This document shows, piece after piece, positions 15,384 through 24,223 of a stretch of DNA of 47,138 nt. The notes under the pieces are model-generated. The model was not told the origin of the DNA, did not search any database, and saw only the letters and a program-made list of their open reading frames with translations. Each line of letters opens with the position of its first letter. The stretch's first letter is position 1. The position numbers were made by a program, and so were the translations under genes. Source of the DNA: Prevotella sp. UBA2711 (GTDB lineage: Bacteria > Bacteroidota > Bacteroidia > Bacteroidales > Bacteroidaceae); NCBI GenBank assembly GCA_002354095.1, contig DEKX01000011.1, positions 1-47,138 of the forward strand, written 5' to 3'.

Positions 15384-16883
15384 ATGAATAAAAACATTAT
15401 CTTTTCCCTGACGCTTTGGGTTACGCTACCTGTTGGGGCGCAAAAGACACTGTCGCTGGACAGTTGTCGGGCCATGGCTCTGCGCAACAACAAGCAGATG
15501 AGCGTAGCTAAAGTCAAACAGGAAGTAGCAGCTAATCTGCGTAAGTCTGCACGTACCAAATACCTGCCGCAAGTCAATGCGTTGGGAGGCTACGAGTGGA
15601 CCAGCAAGGAAATTTCTATTTTGAACGACCATCAGAAGTCTTCGCTGTCGAATTTAGGGACCAACATGGCGTCTGACCTTGGAAAGACCGTCCAGCAAGG
15701 TATGGCTGACATGCCTCAGGGCGTCTGGCAGATGTTGGGCCAGATGGGCATTTCTCCTGAGCAGGTTCAGCAGAACATTGGCATTGGTCAGAATACGTTT
15801 GCTGGAATGCTCGATTCAAGAGGCCAGCGTATTGTCGATGCCTTCCGAACCGATACTCGTAACATGTTTGCCGGTGCCGTCATGGTGGTGCAACCCGTAT
15901 TTATGGGCGGTGCTATTGTGGCCATGAATAAAATGGCAGATATTGGTGAGAAGATGGCGGCAAATTCATCGGAAGCTCAACGCCAACAGACCCTGTATCA
16001 AATTGACCAGGCTTATTGGCAAGTGGTATCGCTCAAGCATAAGCAGAAACTGGCGCAGGGCTATCTTGATTTGGTGAAGAAACTGGATGGCGATGTGCAG
16101 AAAATGATTACCGAGGGTGTTGCCACCCGTTCCGAGGGACTGAGCGTCAGCGTGAAGGTGAACGAAGCCGAGATGACGCTGATGAAGGTTGACGACGGAC
16201 TGACACTCTCGAAGATGCTGCTCTGCCAGCTCTGCGGACTTCCCCTCAACGAGCAAGTGACATTGGTGGATGAGGAAAGCGAGGAACTGACTACTACGCA
16301 GATTCCTCAGCAAGTGGATATGGAGCAGGTGGCACTGATGCGCCCGGAACTCCGTCAGTTGCAGAATTTGGTCGATATGAGTCGCCAGCTTACCAATATC
16401 CTTAAGTCTGGCAATCTGCCTAAGGTGGCACTGACGGGCGGCTATATGGTGTCGAATCCCAATGTCTTCAACGGCTTCGAGAAGAAATTTGCCGGTGTGT
16501 GGAACGTTGGTGTCTTGGTGCATGTTCCCATTTGGAATTGGGGCGATGTTGCCTATAAGGTGCGCGCCTCAAAAGGTGCTACAGCCATAGCCAACCTGGA
16601 ATTAGCCGAGGCTCGTGAGAAGATTGAGTTGCAGGTTAACCAGAGCAACTTCCACGTGAACGAAGCCTTCAAGAAGTTGGAAATGGCTAAGAAGAATACC
16701 GAGAAAGCCAACGAGAATCTTCGTACCGCCAACCTCGGATTCCGTGAAGGGGTGATTTCGTCCACTACCGTGATGGAAGCGCAGACAGCCTGGCTTCAGG
16801 CCCAGTCGCAGAAGATAGATGCAGAAATTGATGTTAAACTCAGCCAAGTAAACCTGCAGAAGGCCCTTGGCACATTACAATAA
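15384..16883 (+). CDS. TolC-family outer-membrane efflux protein
   Basis: 499 aa with a signal peptide (NKNIIFSLTLWVTLPVGAQ). Two TolC/OEP repeats of long helices follow, starting LSLDSCRAMALRNNKQMSVA and, in the second half, RVKASKG-like and VNQSNFHVNEAFKKLEMAKK segments. It should form the trimeric outer-membrane exit duct for the adaptor and permeases encoded next. A segment of about 70 residues rich in Gln and Met (around residues 95-150) is an insertion compared with short TolC proteins. The next gene begins 8 nt after the stop. Confidence 0.92.
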   Translation: MNKNIIFSLTLWVTLPVGAQKTLSLDSCRAMALRNNKQMSVAKVKQEVAANLRKSARTKYLPQVNALGGYEWTSKEISILNDHQKSSLSNLGTNMASDLGKTVQQGMADMPQGVWQMLGQMGISPEQVQQNIGIGQNTFAGMLDSRGQRIVDAFRTDTRNMFAGAVMVVQPVFMGGAIVAMNKMADIGEKMAANSSEAQRQQTLYQIDQAYWQVVSLKHKQKLAQGYLDLVKKLDGDVQKMITEGVATRSEGLSVSVKVNEAEMTLMKVDDGLTLSKMLLCQLCGLPLNEQVTLVDEESEELTTTQIPQQVDMEQVALMRPELRQLQNLVDMSRQLTNILKSGNLPKVALTGGYMVSNPNVFNGFEKKFAGVWNVGVLVHVPIWNWGDVAYKVRASKGATAIANLELAEAREKIELQVNQSNFHVNEAFKKLEMAKKNTEKANENLRTANLGFREGVISSTTVMEAQTAWLQAQSQKIDAEIDVKLSQVNLQKALGTLQ

Positions 16884-16890
16884 TATATTT

Positions 16891-17874
16891 ATGTCAGCAA
16901 AAACGCAACATAACAACATCCTGCTTGCCATCCTCGGATTTGCAGCAGCAGTAGCCATCGTGGCCCTCATCGGTTTCTTTACCTTGGGTCGTGACCCCGA
17001 ATTCATTCAGGGACAGGTGGAAGTGAGTGAGTACAGAGTATCCAGCAAGGTGCCTGGCCGTATTTTGGAAATCAGAGTCAAAGAGGGCGATTTCGTGAAA
17101 GTGGGCGATACGCTCGCTATCCTTGATGCCCCTGAGGTTCGTGCCAAGATGGAACAGGCTCAGAGTGCTGAGAATGCAGCTGCCGCCTTGGAGATGAAAG
17201 CACAGAATGGTGCTCGTGAAGAACAGATTCGTGGCGCCTATAACTTGCTGCAACAGGCAAAGGCAGGACTGGAGATTGCCGAGAAGTCGTATCAGCGTAT
17301 TCAGCGTCTGTACGACGAAGGTGTGGTAAGCGCCCAGAAGCGTGATGAGGTATATGCCAGCTATAAGGCAATGGAAGCCCAGTGCAAAGCCGCTGAGAGT
17401 CAGTATGACATGGCTCGCAATGGTGCCCGTCGTGAGGACAAACTGGCAGCAGCTGCCCAGGTAGGTCGTGCCAAGGGTGCCGTGCAGGAAGTAACCAGCT
17501 ATATCCACGAGACCGTTCAGATAGCCCAGATGGAGGGTGAGGTAAGTGATATCTTCCCGAAGGTCGGCGAACTGATTGGTACGGGTTCTCCCATCATGAA
17601 CATCTCTATCATGAAGGATATGTGGGGCACTTTCAATGTGCGTGAAGACCAGCTTGGCGACTTGGCAGTCGGCAAGACCTTTACTGCTTTCGTTCCAGCC
17701 TTCAACAAGAACATTCAGATGAAGGTCTATTATATGAAAGACCAAGGTTCGTATGCGGTGTGGAAAGCCACTAAGGCGAATGGGCAGTACGACCTCAAGA
17801 CCTTTGAGGTAAAGGCCCGCCCCGTGGAGAAAATGGAAGGACTGCGTCCTGGAATGTCACTTATTATTAAATGA
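16891..17874 (+). CDS. HlyD-family periplasmic adaptor (membrane fusion protein)
   Basis: 327 aa. A short cytoplasmic end and one membrane span (ILLAILGFAAAVAIVALIGFF) precede a lipoyl-like domain split by a helical hairpin: VSSKVPGRILEIRVKEGDFVKVGD, then a coiled-coil hairpin (about 85-185), then VSDIFPKVGELIGTGSPIM. A beta-barrel domain closes the protein. It should link the inner-membrane permeases to the TolC-type channel. ATG 16891 is chosen; the upstream in-frame TTG lies inside the preceding gene. The stop overlaps the next start by 4 nt. Confidence 0.93.
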   Translation: MSAKTQHNNILLAILGFAAAVAIVALIGFFTLGRDPEFIQGQVEVSEYRVSSKVPGRILEIRVKEGDFVKVGDTLAILDAPEVRAKMEQAQSAENAAAALEMKAQNGAREEQIRGAYNLLQQAKAGLEIAEKSYQRIQRLYDEGVVSAQKRDEVYASYKAMEAQCKAAESQYDMARNGARREDKLAAAAQVGRAKGAVQEVTSYIHETVQIAQMEGEVSDIFPKVGELIGTGSPIMNISIMKDMWGTFNVREDQLGDLAVGKTFTAFVPAFNKNIQMKVYYMKDQGSYAVWKATKANGQYDLKTFEVKARPVEKMEGLRPGMSLIIK

Positions 17875-19040
17875 AGTATATCCGACAGATATATAACATC
17901 ATGTTGCGTGAGTTGTCGATTCTGCGCTTGAATCACATCTACCGCTTCTGTATGGTACTGTTTCCCATCTTTGTAATCTTCTTCTTTACAAGTTTGATGG
18001 ACAAGGGGGTGCCAACCCAACTGCCTGTGGGCGTGGTTGACCTTGACAATACCACCACCACACGTGCCCTGTCGCGCCGACTGGATGGATTCCAGATGTC
18101 GAAGGTGGTGGCGCGCTATCCCAGTCTGACGGAGGCTCGCCGTGCTATCCAGCGCAACGAGATTTATGGTTTCCTGTATATTCCCAAAGGAACCTCCGAG
18201 AAACTGATAGCCGGTCGTCAGCCCAAGATATCCTACTATTATACGTACACGTCGATAGCTGCGGGTTCGATGGTGATGAAGGAGATGAAGACGATTTCGA
18301 CACTCGGCTCTGCGGCATTCGGACAAGCCACTATGCGTGCTAAGGGAGCAACCGACCGACAGATACAGGCCATGCTGCAGCCCATCCGGGTTGACCTCCA
18401 TCAGATAGCCAATCCTTGGACCAACTATAATGTATATCTCTCTACGATGATAGTGCCTGGTGTCATCATGCTGTTTATCTTGCTGATTTCTACTTATTCG
18501 TTAGGCACGGAGCTGAAGTTTGCAACAAGTAAGAAATGGCTTGAGATGGCAGACAATAATATCATGGTAGCCATGATAGGCAAGTTCTTGCCCCAGACCG
18601 TCATCTGGTTGGCCATCGTCTATGGCTATGAGTGGTATGTGTTCTGTCATTTGGGTTTCCCCCATCTGGGCAGTCCTTGGATACTGGTGTTGCTGGGACT
18701 GATGCAGGTGTTGGCATCGCAAGGGTTTGGTATCTTTGCCTTTGGACTGATGCCCTCTTTGCGTATGTCGATGAGTATCTCGTCACTCTGGGCAGTGCTC
18801 AGTATCTCCATGGCGGGCAGTGCTTTCCCTGTGATGGGTATGGATGGCGCGTTGCAGTCGCTCTCATGGCTGTTCCCTCTGCGTCATTACTGGATGATGT
18901 ATCAGACGTGTGTGTTCAATGGATTCTCGCTCGTTGAGTCGTGGTTCCATTTCTCCGCCTTGGCTGCTTTCATGCTGTTGCCTTGGCTTGTCATTAAGAA
19001 AATTAAGAATGCAATGCTGACCTATGTCTATATTCCATAA
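17871..19040 (+). CDS. ABC-2-type permease (first)
   Basis: 389 aa. An N-terminal span (FCMVLFPIFVIFFFTSL) is followed by a periplasmic domain with the family motif PVGVVDLDNTTTTRALSRRL, then five C-terminal spans (around residues 190-375) including the conserved FPVMGMDGALQSLSWLFPLRHY region. This is the layout of YhhJ/YbhS-type exporters of unknown small molecules or lipids. It overlaps both neighbours (4 nt with hlyD, 17 nt with the second permease). No nucleotide-binding subunit is encoded nearby. Confidence 0.9.
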   Translation: MKYIRQIYNIMLRELSILRLNHIYRFCMVLFPIFVIFFFTSLMDKGVPTQLPVGVVDLDNTTTTRALSRRLDGFQMSKVVARYPSLTEARRAIQRNEIYGFLYIPKGTSEKLIAGRQPKISYYYTYTSIAAGSMVMKEMKTISTLGSAAFGQATMRAKGATDRQIQAMLQPIRVDLHQIANPWTNYNVYLSTMIVPGVIMLFILLISTYSLGTELKFATSKKWLEMADNNIMVAMIGKFLPQTVIWLAIVYGYEWYVFCHLGFPHLGSPWILVLLGLMQVLASQGFGIFAFGLMPSLRMSMSISSLWAVLSISMAGSAFPVMGMDGALQSLSWLFPLRHYWMMYQTCVFNGFSLVESWFHFSALAAFMLLPWLVIKKIKNAMLTYVYIP

Positions 19041-20298
19041 TTTATATCAGGGACTCTTCGAGACGCTTTCCTTCTGGCGTAAGGAGCTGCAACAGGTGGT
19101 GAAGGATGAGGGCGTGCTTATCTTCCTCGTCTTGGTTCCATTGGGCTATCCTTTATTATATTCATGGATTTACAACAATGAGGTGGTGCGCGATGTACCC
19201 GTCTGTGTGGTTGACCAGTCTCACAGCCAACTGTCGCGCGAATTCATCCGTAAGTGCGATGCCTCTCCCGATGTGCATGTCATGTTCTATGCGCAGGATC
19301 TCGACGAGGCCAAATCATTGGTCAGTCGTCAGTTGGTAAAGGGCGTCTATCTCATTCCCAGTTCGTTTGAGGCTGACACCTATGCCCTGAAGCAGGGGGT
19401 GGTCAGTGTCTATTGCGATATGAGTCTGATGCTCACCTATAAAGCCATTTTCCAGACAGCCCAGTTGGTGACGATGGAGATGGGCAATGAATTGAAGACG
19501 AAACTGGGTGGGCGCTATACGGCTCGTGAAGAGGCTATTGCCACGCGTCCGCTTGACTATGAGGATGTTCCTCTCTTTACTCCTAACGGCGGTTATGGCT
19601 CGTCCATTCTTCCTGCCGTATTGATGTTGATATTACAACAGGCGCTCGTGTTGGGAATCGGTATGTCGGCGGGTACGGCACGCGACGAGAATCCTTTCCG
19701 CAATCTGGTGCCGGTAGGCTATACGAAGTACAGCAGTACCATCCCCATCGTCTTGGGAAAGGCATTCTGTTATTTCATGATATTCATGGTGATGGGGGCT
19801 TGGCTGTCGATGGCTGTTCCTCGCATGTTCCACTTTCCTCAGTTAGCCACGTTCTGGTCTTTGTTCCACATGATGCTTCCCTTCATCATCGCCAGCATCT
19901 TCTTCGGTATGCTCGTGTCGTGTACGGTCAAGTATCGTGAGAATGTCATGCTGCTGGTGGTCTTCGTCTCCATCCCCCTGTTGTTTCTCACAGGTGTCAG
20001 TTGGCCTCAGTCCAGCATCCCCAGCTATTGGCAGGGTGTTTCGTGGCTGTTCCCCTCTACGTTTGGAGCCCGTGCCTATATCCGTCTGAACTCCATGGGA
20101 GCCGACCTCAGCGATGTAGTGCCCGAGATTCGCATCCTGTGGATACAAGCCATCAGTTATTTCGTTCTGACCATCGCTCTCTACCGCTTCCAGATTTACC
20201 AGGCTCGTAAGCGTGCGTTGGAGCGCCTGCACTTCCTGCGGCATAAGCGAGTAGCCAAGATGATGGGGGAGGGTGCTCCTGATGATGAAGAACCATAA
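19024..20298 (+). CDS. ABC-2-type permease (second)
   Basis: 424 aa, same architecture as the preceding gene: one N-terminal span (VLIFLVLVPLGYPLLYSWIY), a periplasmic domain with DVPVCVVDQSHSQLSREFIR, and a C-terminal membrane domain with LTGVSWPQSSIPSYWQGVSW and LFPSTFGARAYIRLNSMG. The C-terminus is long and basic (RARKRALERL-like, RHKRVAKMMGEG). It presumably pairs with the first permease as a heterodimer. It closes the operon, and a GAGTGCACTC-type repeat array follows. Confidence 0.9.
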   Translation: MSIFHNLYQGLFETLSFWRKELQQVVKDEGVLIFLVLVPLGYPLLYSWIYNNEVVRDVPVCVVDQSHSQLSREFIRKCDASPDVHVMFYAQDLDEAKSLVSRQLVKGVYLIPSSFEADTYALKQGVVSVYCDMSLMLTYKAIFQTAQLVTMEMGNELKTKLGGRYTAREEAIATRPLDYEDVPLFTPNGGYGSSILPAVLMLILQQALVLGIGMSAGTARDENPFRNLVPVGYTKYSSTIPIVLGKAFCYFMIFMVMGAWLSMAVPRMFHFPQLATFWSLFHMMLPFIIASIFFGMLVSCTVKYRENVMLLVVFVSIPLLFLTGVSWPQSSIPSYWQGVSWLFPSTFGARAYIRLNSMGADLSDVVPEIRILWIQAISYFVLTIALYRFQIYQARKRALERLHFLRHKRVAKMMGEGAPDDEEP

Positions 20299-20331
20299 GG
20301 CAATACATGAGTTTCATTACGACTTTCTGTT

Positions 20332-20397
20332 TTTCGAGTGCACTCCAGTAAAAATTGGAGTGCAGTGAAAAACTTTTTGGAGTGCGCTCGAAAAAAG
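20332..20397. repeat. GAGTGCACTC-type intergenic repeat array
   Basis: Three related units, cgagtgcactcc, ggagtgcagtg and ggagtgcgctcg, each flanked by A or T tracts, at about 20-nt spacing. The outer units are inverted relative to each other and can pair as a hairpin, so the element may also terminate transcription from both convergent neighbours. Related to 4567-4632 in rsmF. Confidence 0.75.
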
Positions 20398-20417
20398 CAA
20401 AGGTATAACCCCTTTTT

Positions 20418-21524
20418 TTATTTTACTCCAACAACTTCTGTTTTGGGCAGTTCGCGGTTGCGCTTGTTGACCACCGTGACGACGGCTTGGGCGAGATTGA
20501 TGAAGGCTAAGCCTGTGGCGGTGTCGCTGTTGAGGGCGGCTGGAGTGCCTTGGTCGCCGTTGTCGCAGATGCTCTGCACGAGGGGAATCTGGGCGAGCAG
20601 GGGGACATTCATTTCCTCTGCCAGCTGTTTGCAGCCCTCCTTGCCGAAGATGTAGTAGCGATTCTCTGGCAGTTCGGCAGGCGTGAACCATGCCATATTC
20701 TCCACCAAACCGAGGATGGGCACGTTCACCTTCTCATTGCGATACATGTCGATACCCTTGCGGGCGTCGGCAAGGGCTACCTGCTGAGGGGTGCTGACGA
20801 TAATCGCACCGGTGATGGCCAGCGTCTGCAGCAGCGTCAGATGAATGTCGCTGGTGCCTGGGGGCGTGTCGAGAATCAGATAGTCGAGCTCGCCCCAATC
20901 GGCATCGCCAATGAGCTGTTTCAAGGCATTGGAAGCCATTCCGCCACGCCATAGTGTAGCCGTATCAGGCGATACGAAGAATCCGATGGAGAGCAGTTTG
21001 ACACCGTAAGCCTCAATGGGTTCTATCAGGTCGCGTCCATCTACGTTGACGGCGTAAGGACGGGCATCCTCGCATTTGAACATCTTAGGCATGGACGGAC
21101 CGAAAATATCGGTATCCAGCAGTCCCACCTTGTAGCCTAAACGGGCCAGAGCAATAGCGAGGTTGGCGGAAACGGTGCTTTTGCCGACGCCGCCCTTGCC
21201 GGAGCTGACGGCTATCACGTTCTTGACCTGTGGCAACATCTTACCAGCCTCAGGACGGGGCTTCGACTTGAATTCCGTCAGAATCTCCACCTCCACTTCC
21301 TTGCCGCAATGGTATTTGATGGCAGCCTCGGCAGCCTTGACGGTCGATTTGAGGAACGGGTCTGTGTCGCGGGGAAATTCCAGCACTACCGTCACCTTGT
21401 TGTGCACGTTGTCCACGGCAGGCTGGTCAGCCAGCATACCGCTTTCTATGATGTTTTTCTTGGTGCCTGCATAGGTTACGGTCTGCAGGGCTTCTACTAT
21501 CATCTGAGGATAAAGCTTTTCCAT
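20418..21524 (-). CDS. mrp: Mrp/NBP35-family iron-sulfur carrier ATPase
   Basis: 368 aa. An N-terminal MIP18/DUF59-type domain (residues about 1-85, with SGMLADQPAVDNVHNKVTVV) precedes a deviant P-loop ATPase: AVSSGKGGVGKSTVSANLAI, GLLDTDIFGPSMPKMF, and LDYLILDTPPGTSDIHLTLL. Family members bind and deliver Fe-S clusters. The C-terminal CxxC seen in many homologues is absent; the equivalent stretch is WFTPAELPENRYYIFGKEGC with one Cys. It is the last gene of a dsbD - beta-barrel - mrp run (8 nt gap). Confidence 0.92.
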   Translation of the reverse strand: MEKLYPQMIVEALQTVTYAGTKKNIIESGMLADQPAVDNVHNKVTVVLEFPRDTDPFLKSTVKAAEAAIKYHCGKEVEVEILTEFKSKPRPEAGKMLPQVKNVIAVSSGKGGVGKSTVSANLAIALARLGYKVGLLDTDIFGPSMPKMFKCEDARPYAVNVDGRDLIEPIEAYGVKLLSIGFFVSPDTATLWRGGMASNALKQLIGDADWGELDYLILDTPPGTSDIHLTLLQTLAITGAIIVSTPQQVALADARKGIDMYRNEKVNVPILGLVENMAWFTPAELPENRYYIFGKEGCKQLAEEMNVPLLAQIPLVQSICDNGDQGTPAALNSDTATGLAFINLAQAVVTVVNKRNRELPKTEVVGVK

Positions 21525-21532
21525 ATATAGTT

Positions 21533-22168
21533 TTAAAAATTAATACCGAGATTAGCGAAGAGGCTGCGCGTGTGGGCTGCATCGAATTCGTCTCTGGCAA
21601 TATTGGCCAATCCGAGGTCGTAACCCACTTCTACATACATCATCTTATATTCCAGACAGCAACCGCCACGCAGACCGCCGTCGAAACGCTTCATGCTGTC
21701 GAAAACACTGACTGATTCGCGCGTTTCATAATTCTTGACCTTACCCGTGATGCCGACGGCAAAATAGCCGCCGAGGAAGGGCGAAATAAATAGATCGTCG
21801 TCAACGTTGAAGTTGTATTTCGCCACGATAGGCAGTTGCAGATAGCCCAGACGGTAGGTCACCTTTGCATCGTTCAAATGAGTCTTGCCACCCTTCTCTG
21901 AATACATCAGCCCCATTTCCAGCCATACGGGATGTTGGCGCGAGAGCTGCATGCCAAACACACCGCCGATGACGAGACCGGTACGGGGATTGGTATCGAA
22001 GTTGGTTGACTCGCTGCTGGTGCTGGCGATATTCATACCGAGACGCAGACCGTAGTAGCGTTCCGTGTCGTCGCGATTGTAGCGGCTGCGTTCTCTGTTG
22101 GTTTGATACTGTGCAAAGGTCGGTATAGCCAGTGCTATGACCATGATGAGCGTGAAGATTCTTTTCAT
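21533..22168 (-). CDS. Outer-membrane beta-barrel protein (PorT-like)
   Basis: 211 aa. A signal peptide (MKRIFTLIMVIALAIPTFAQ) is followed by a small eight-strand type barrel with alternating aromatic strands (YYGLRLGMNIAST, PRTGLVIGGVFGMQLSRQH, YLQLPIVAKYNFNVD) and a C-terminal strand ending in F (SLFANLGINF). Family-level assignment to the PorT/OMP_b-brl group is from this pattern; function is unknown. It lies 15 nt after dsbD and 8 nt before mrp. Confidence 0.85.
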   Translation of the reverse strand: MKRIFTLIMVIALAIPTFAQYQTNRERSRYNRDDTERYYGLRLGMNIASTSSESTNFDTNPRTGLVIGGVFGMQLSRQHPVWLEMGLMYSEKGGKTHLNDAKVTYRLGYLQLPIVAKYNFNVDDDLFISPFLGGYFAVGITGKVKNYETRESVSVFDSMKRFDGGLRGGCCLEYKMMYVEVGYDLGLANIARDEFDAAHTRSLFANLGINF

Positions 22169-22183
22169 GATTATATGAATGTT

Positions 22184-24184
22184 TTATGGTTTCGTATGCT
22201 GAAGACCGGCATCCAGCCAGTCGATGTATTCTTGAATATCTTCGTTGTAGGAGCGCGAAGGACCAAGGGGCTTTCCCTCAGCGTCGAGCAACACATAGAA
22301 CGGCTGGGTGTTGGCGCCGAACTTCACAGCCTGGAAGTGGCTCCACTTGTCGCCTATGGTGCGCAGGGTGCGCTTCTGTCCGTTCACCTCCACTTCGATG
22401 GGCTCGGAGAGTGGAGTCTTGTCATCCACATACAGAGAGATGAGCACATAGTCGTCGGTCAGTCGGCGTGCCACCTCGCTGTCCGTCCAGACGGCAGCCT
22501 CCATTTTACGGCAGTTCACGCAACCGAAGCCTGTAAAGTCGATGATAACGGGTTTGCCTTGCTCGCGGGCGTATGCCATTCCCTGTTCGTAATCCTTGAA
22601 CTTCGCTTCGACGATGGTCGTCTGCACCATCTTGTAATCCTGCGTGTACATAGGAGGCGTAAAGGCACTGATAGCCTTCAGCGGCGCGCCCCAAAGACCG
22701 GGAATCATATAGATGGTGAATGCAAACGAGATGAGGCCGAGGAAGAATTGTGGCACGTTTGTACGATGCCCGTCGTCATCATGAGGGAAGCGGAGCCACC
22801 CCATGAGATAGGCACCTAACAAGCCGAAGAGGGCAATCCAAATGGATAGGAACACCTCGCGGTCGAGCAGTCGCCAGCCGTATGCCAAATCGGCTACGCT
22901 CAGGAATTTGAGCGCAAAAGCCAGTTCGATGAATCCCAGTACCACCTTGATGGTATTCATCCATCCGCCCGACTTCGGTGCCGACTTCAATAGTGTGGGG
23001 AAGAGGGCAAAGAGCGCAAAGGGGATAGCCAGTCCGATGGAGAATCCTAACATGCCGATGGTAGGACCGAGGATATTGCCTTGCGTAGATACGGCGACGA
23101 GCAGGAATCCGATGATAGGACCCGTGCACGAGAAACTGACCAGCACCAGGGTGAATGCCATGAGGAAAATGGATAGCAATCCAGTTGCCTTTTCCGACTT
23201 CTCGTCAATCTTGGTTGACCACGAGGAGGGTAGCGTCAACTCGAAAGCCCCGAAGAAAGATGCTGCAAAGACTATGAGCAGCAGGGCAAATAAGATATTG
23301 AACCACGCATTCGTGGACAGCGCATTCAGGGCGTTGGCACCAAAGAGCAGGGTTACCAGCAGTCCCAGGAATACGTATATGACGATGATGCTCAGCCCAT
23401 ACGTCACAGCTTCCCGAATAGCTTTCGAACGCTCCTTGTTACGCTTCAGGAAGAACGATACCGTCATCGGGATGATAGGCCATACGCAGGGCGTCAGCAA
23501 GGCTAAGAAACCACCCAGCAGACCGGCAAAGAAAATATACCAAAGGGAATTGTCCTGAGGGGTGTCATGGAAAGCCTGCAGTTCTTTGGTAATGGGTTGC
23601 CAGAGGTCAGTTGACAGTTGAGAGTTGTCAGTTGAGAGTTGAGAGTTGGGAGTTGAGAGTTGAGCGGTGTCAGGGACAGCGGGGGCATCCTTTGACTCCT
23701 CTGTCTTTTTCTCCTCTTCCTTTTCCTGCTTGATAGCTGCTATACCACTCTTCTTGAACTCAACGGAGGATGGGGGCATACACATTTCGTCGTTGCAGGC
23801 GCCATACTCCAAATAGCAGTCGATGGTATATTTCTCTTTGGTGAACTTGATTTTCTGAACGAACGTGGCTACGCCTTCAAAGTAGCGCACATCCATACCG
23901 AAGAGCTTATCAAACTTCTTCAGTTCGTTGCCTCGGGGCTTCAACTTTCCTACGGTTTCTGCACCGTCCATCTTCACCTTGTTGAAGTTAGCGGCAATAG
24001 GTCCGCCATCCAAGTCGGTGGAGTACACATGCCATCCGGCATCTATCTTACCGGTAAAAATGATTTCAGCTTCACCGTTGGCAAGTTCTTTCAGCTGTGC
24101 AGTGAAATGCACAGGGTCAACCATCTGTGCACTCGCTGAGCACACAATCAGAAAAGTGAGCAGTATGGTGTATAATCTCTTCAT
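22184..24184 (-). CDS. dsbD: Thiol:disulfide interchange protein DsbD
   Basis: 666 aa. It passes electrons from cytoplasmic thioredoxin across the inner membrane to periplasmic disulfides. All three Cys pairs are visible: N-terminal domain CNDEMC (about residues 104-109), membrane-domain Cys in LLTPCVWPIIPM and SFSCTGPIIG, and the C-terminal thioredoxin-like CVNC in GFGCVNCRKMEAAVW. ATG 24184 is chosen because a signal peptide (MKRLYTILLTFLIVCSASAQ) begins there and a promoter ends 8 nt upstream; the open frame extends 51 codons further. A 56-nt heptamer array encodes the interdomain linker containing repeated NSQLSTD. Confidence 0.95.
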   Translation of the reverse strand: MKRLYTILLTFLIVCSASAQMVDPVHFTAQLKELANGEAEIIFTGKIDAGWHVYSTDLDGGPIAANFNKVKMDGAETVGKLKPRGNELKKFDKLFGMDVRYFEGVATFVQKIKFTKEKYTIDCYLEYGACNDEMCMPPSSVEFKKSGIAAIKQEKEEEKKTEESKDAPAVPDTAQLSTPNSQLSTDNSQLSTDLWQPITKELQAFHDTPQDNSLWYIFFAGLLGGFLALLTPCVWPIIPMTVSFFLKRNKERSKAIREAVTYGLSIIVIYVFLGLLVTLLFGANALNALSTNAWFNILFALLLIVFAASFFGAFELTLPSSWSTKIDEKSEKATGLLSIFLMAFTLVLVSFSCTGPIIGFLLVAVSTQGNILGPTIGMLGFSIGLAIPFALFALFPTLLKSAPKSGGWMNTIKVVLGFIELAFALKFLSVADLAYGWRLLDREVFLSIWIALFGLLGAYLMGWLRFPHDDDGHRTNVPQFFLGLISFAFTIYMIPGLWGAPLKAISAFTPPMYTQDYKMVQTTIVEAKFKDYEQGMAYAREQGKPVIIDFTGFGCVNCRKMEAAVWTDSEVARRLTDDYVLISLYVDDKTPLSEPIEVEVNGQKRTLRTIGDKWSHFQAVKFGANTQPFYVLLDAEGKPLGPSRSYNEDIQEYIDWLDAGLQHTKP
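23608..23663. repeat. Heptamer array of eight units inside dsbD
   Basis: Eight consecutive 7-nt units (cagttga, cagttga, gagttgt, cagttga, gagttga, gagttgg, gagttga, gagttga). On the coding strand the unit is aactctc; three frames cycle every 21 nt, giving a 7-residue peptide repeat NSQLSTD. It lies in the linker between the N-terminal and membrane domains. Confidence 0.9.
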
Positions 24185-24192
24185 TTCGAGGC

Positions 24193-24223
24193 CAAAGGTA
24201 CACAAAATTTCTTTATTTGCCAA
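24193..24223 (-). promoter_or_regulatory. dsbD promoter
   Basis: Minus-strand TACCTTTG (24200-24193) with TTGG (24223-24220) 19 nt upstream. The -33 element is inside the 3' end of the response-regulator gene. The -7 box ends 8 nt before the ATG. Confidence 0.7.

Noticed and set aside
20418..21524. mrp considered as the missing ATPase of the ABC-2 permeases
   Set aside because: It is a Mrp/NBP35-type deviant P-loop protein on the opposite strand, without an ABC signature.
23608..23663. Possible CRISPR array
   Set aside because: Units are 7 nt with no spacers and no cas genes are present; this is a tandem repeat.
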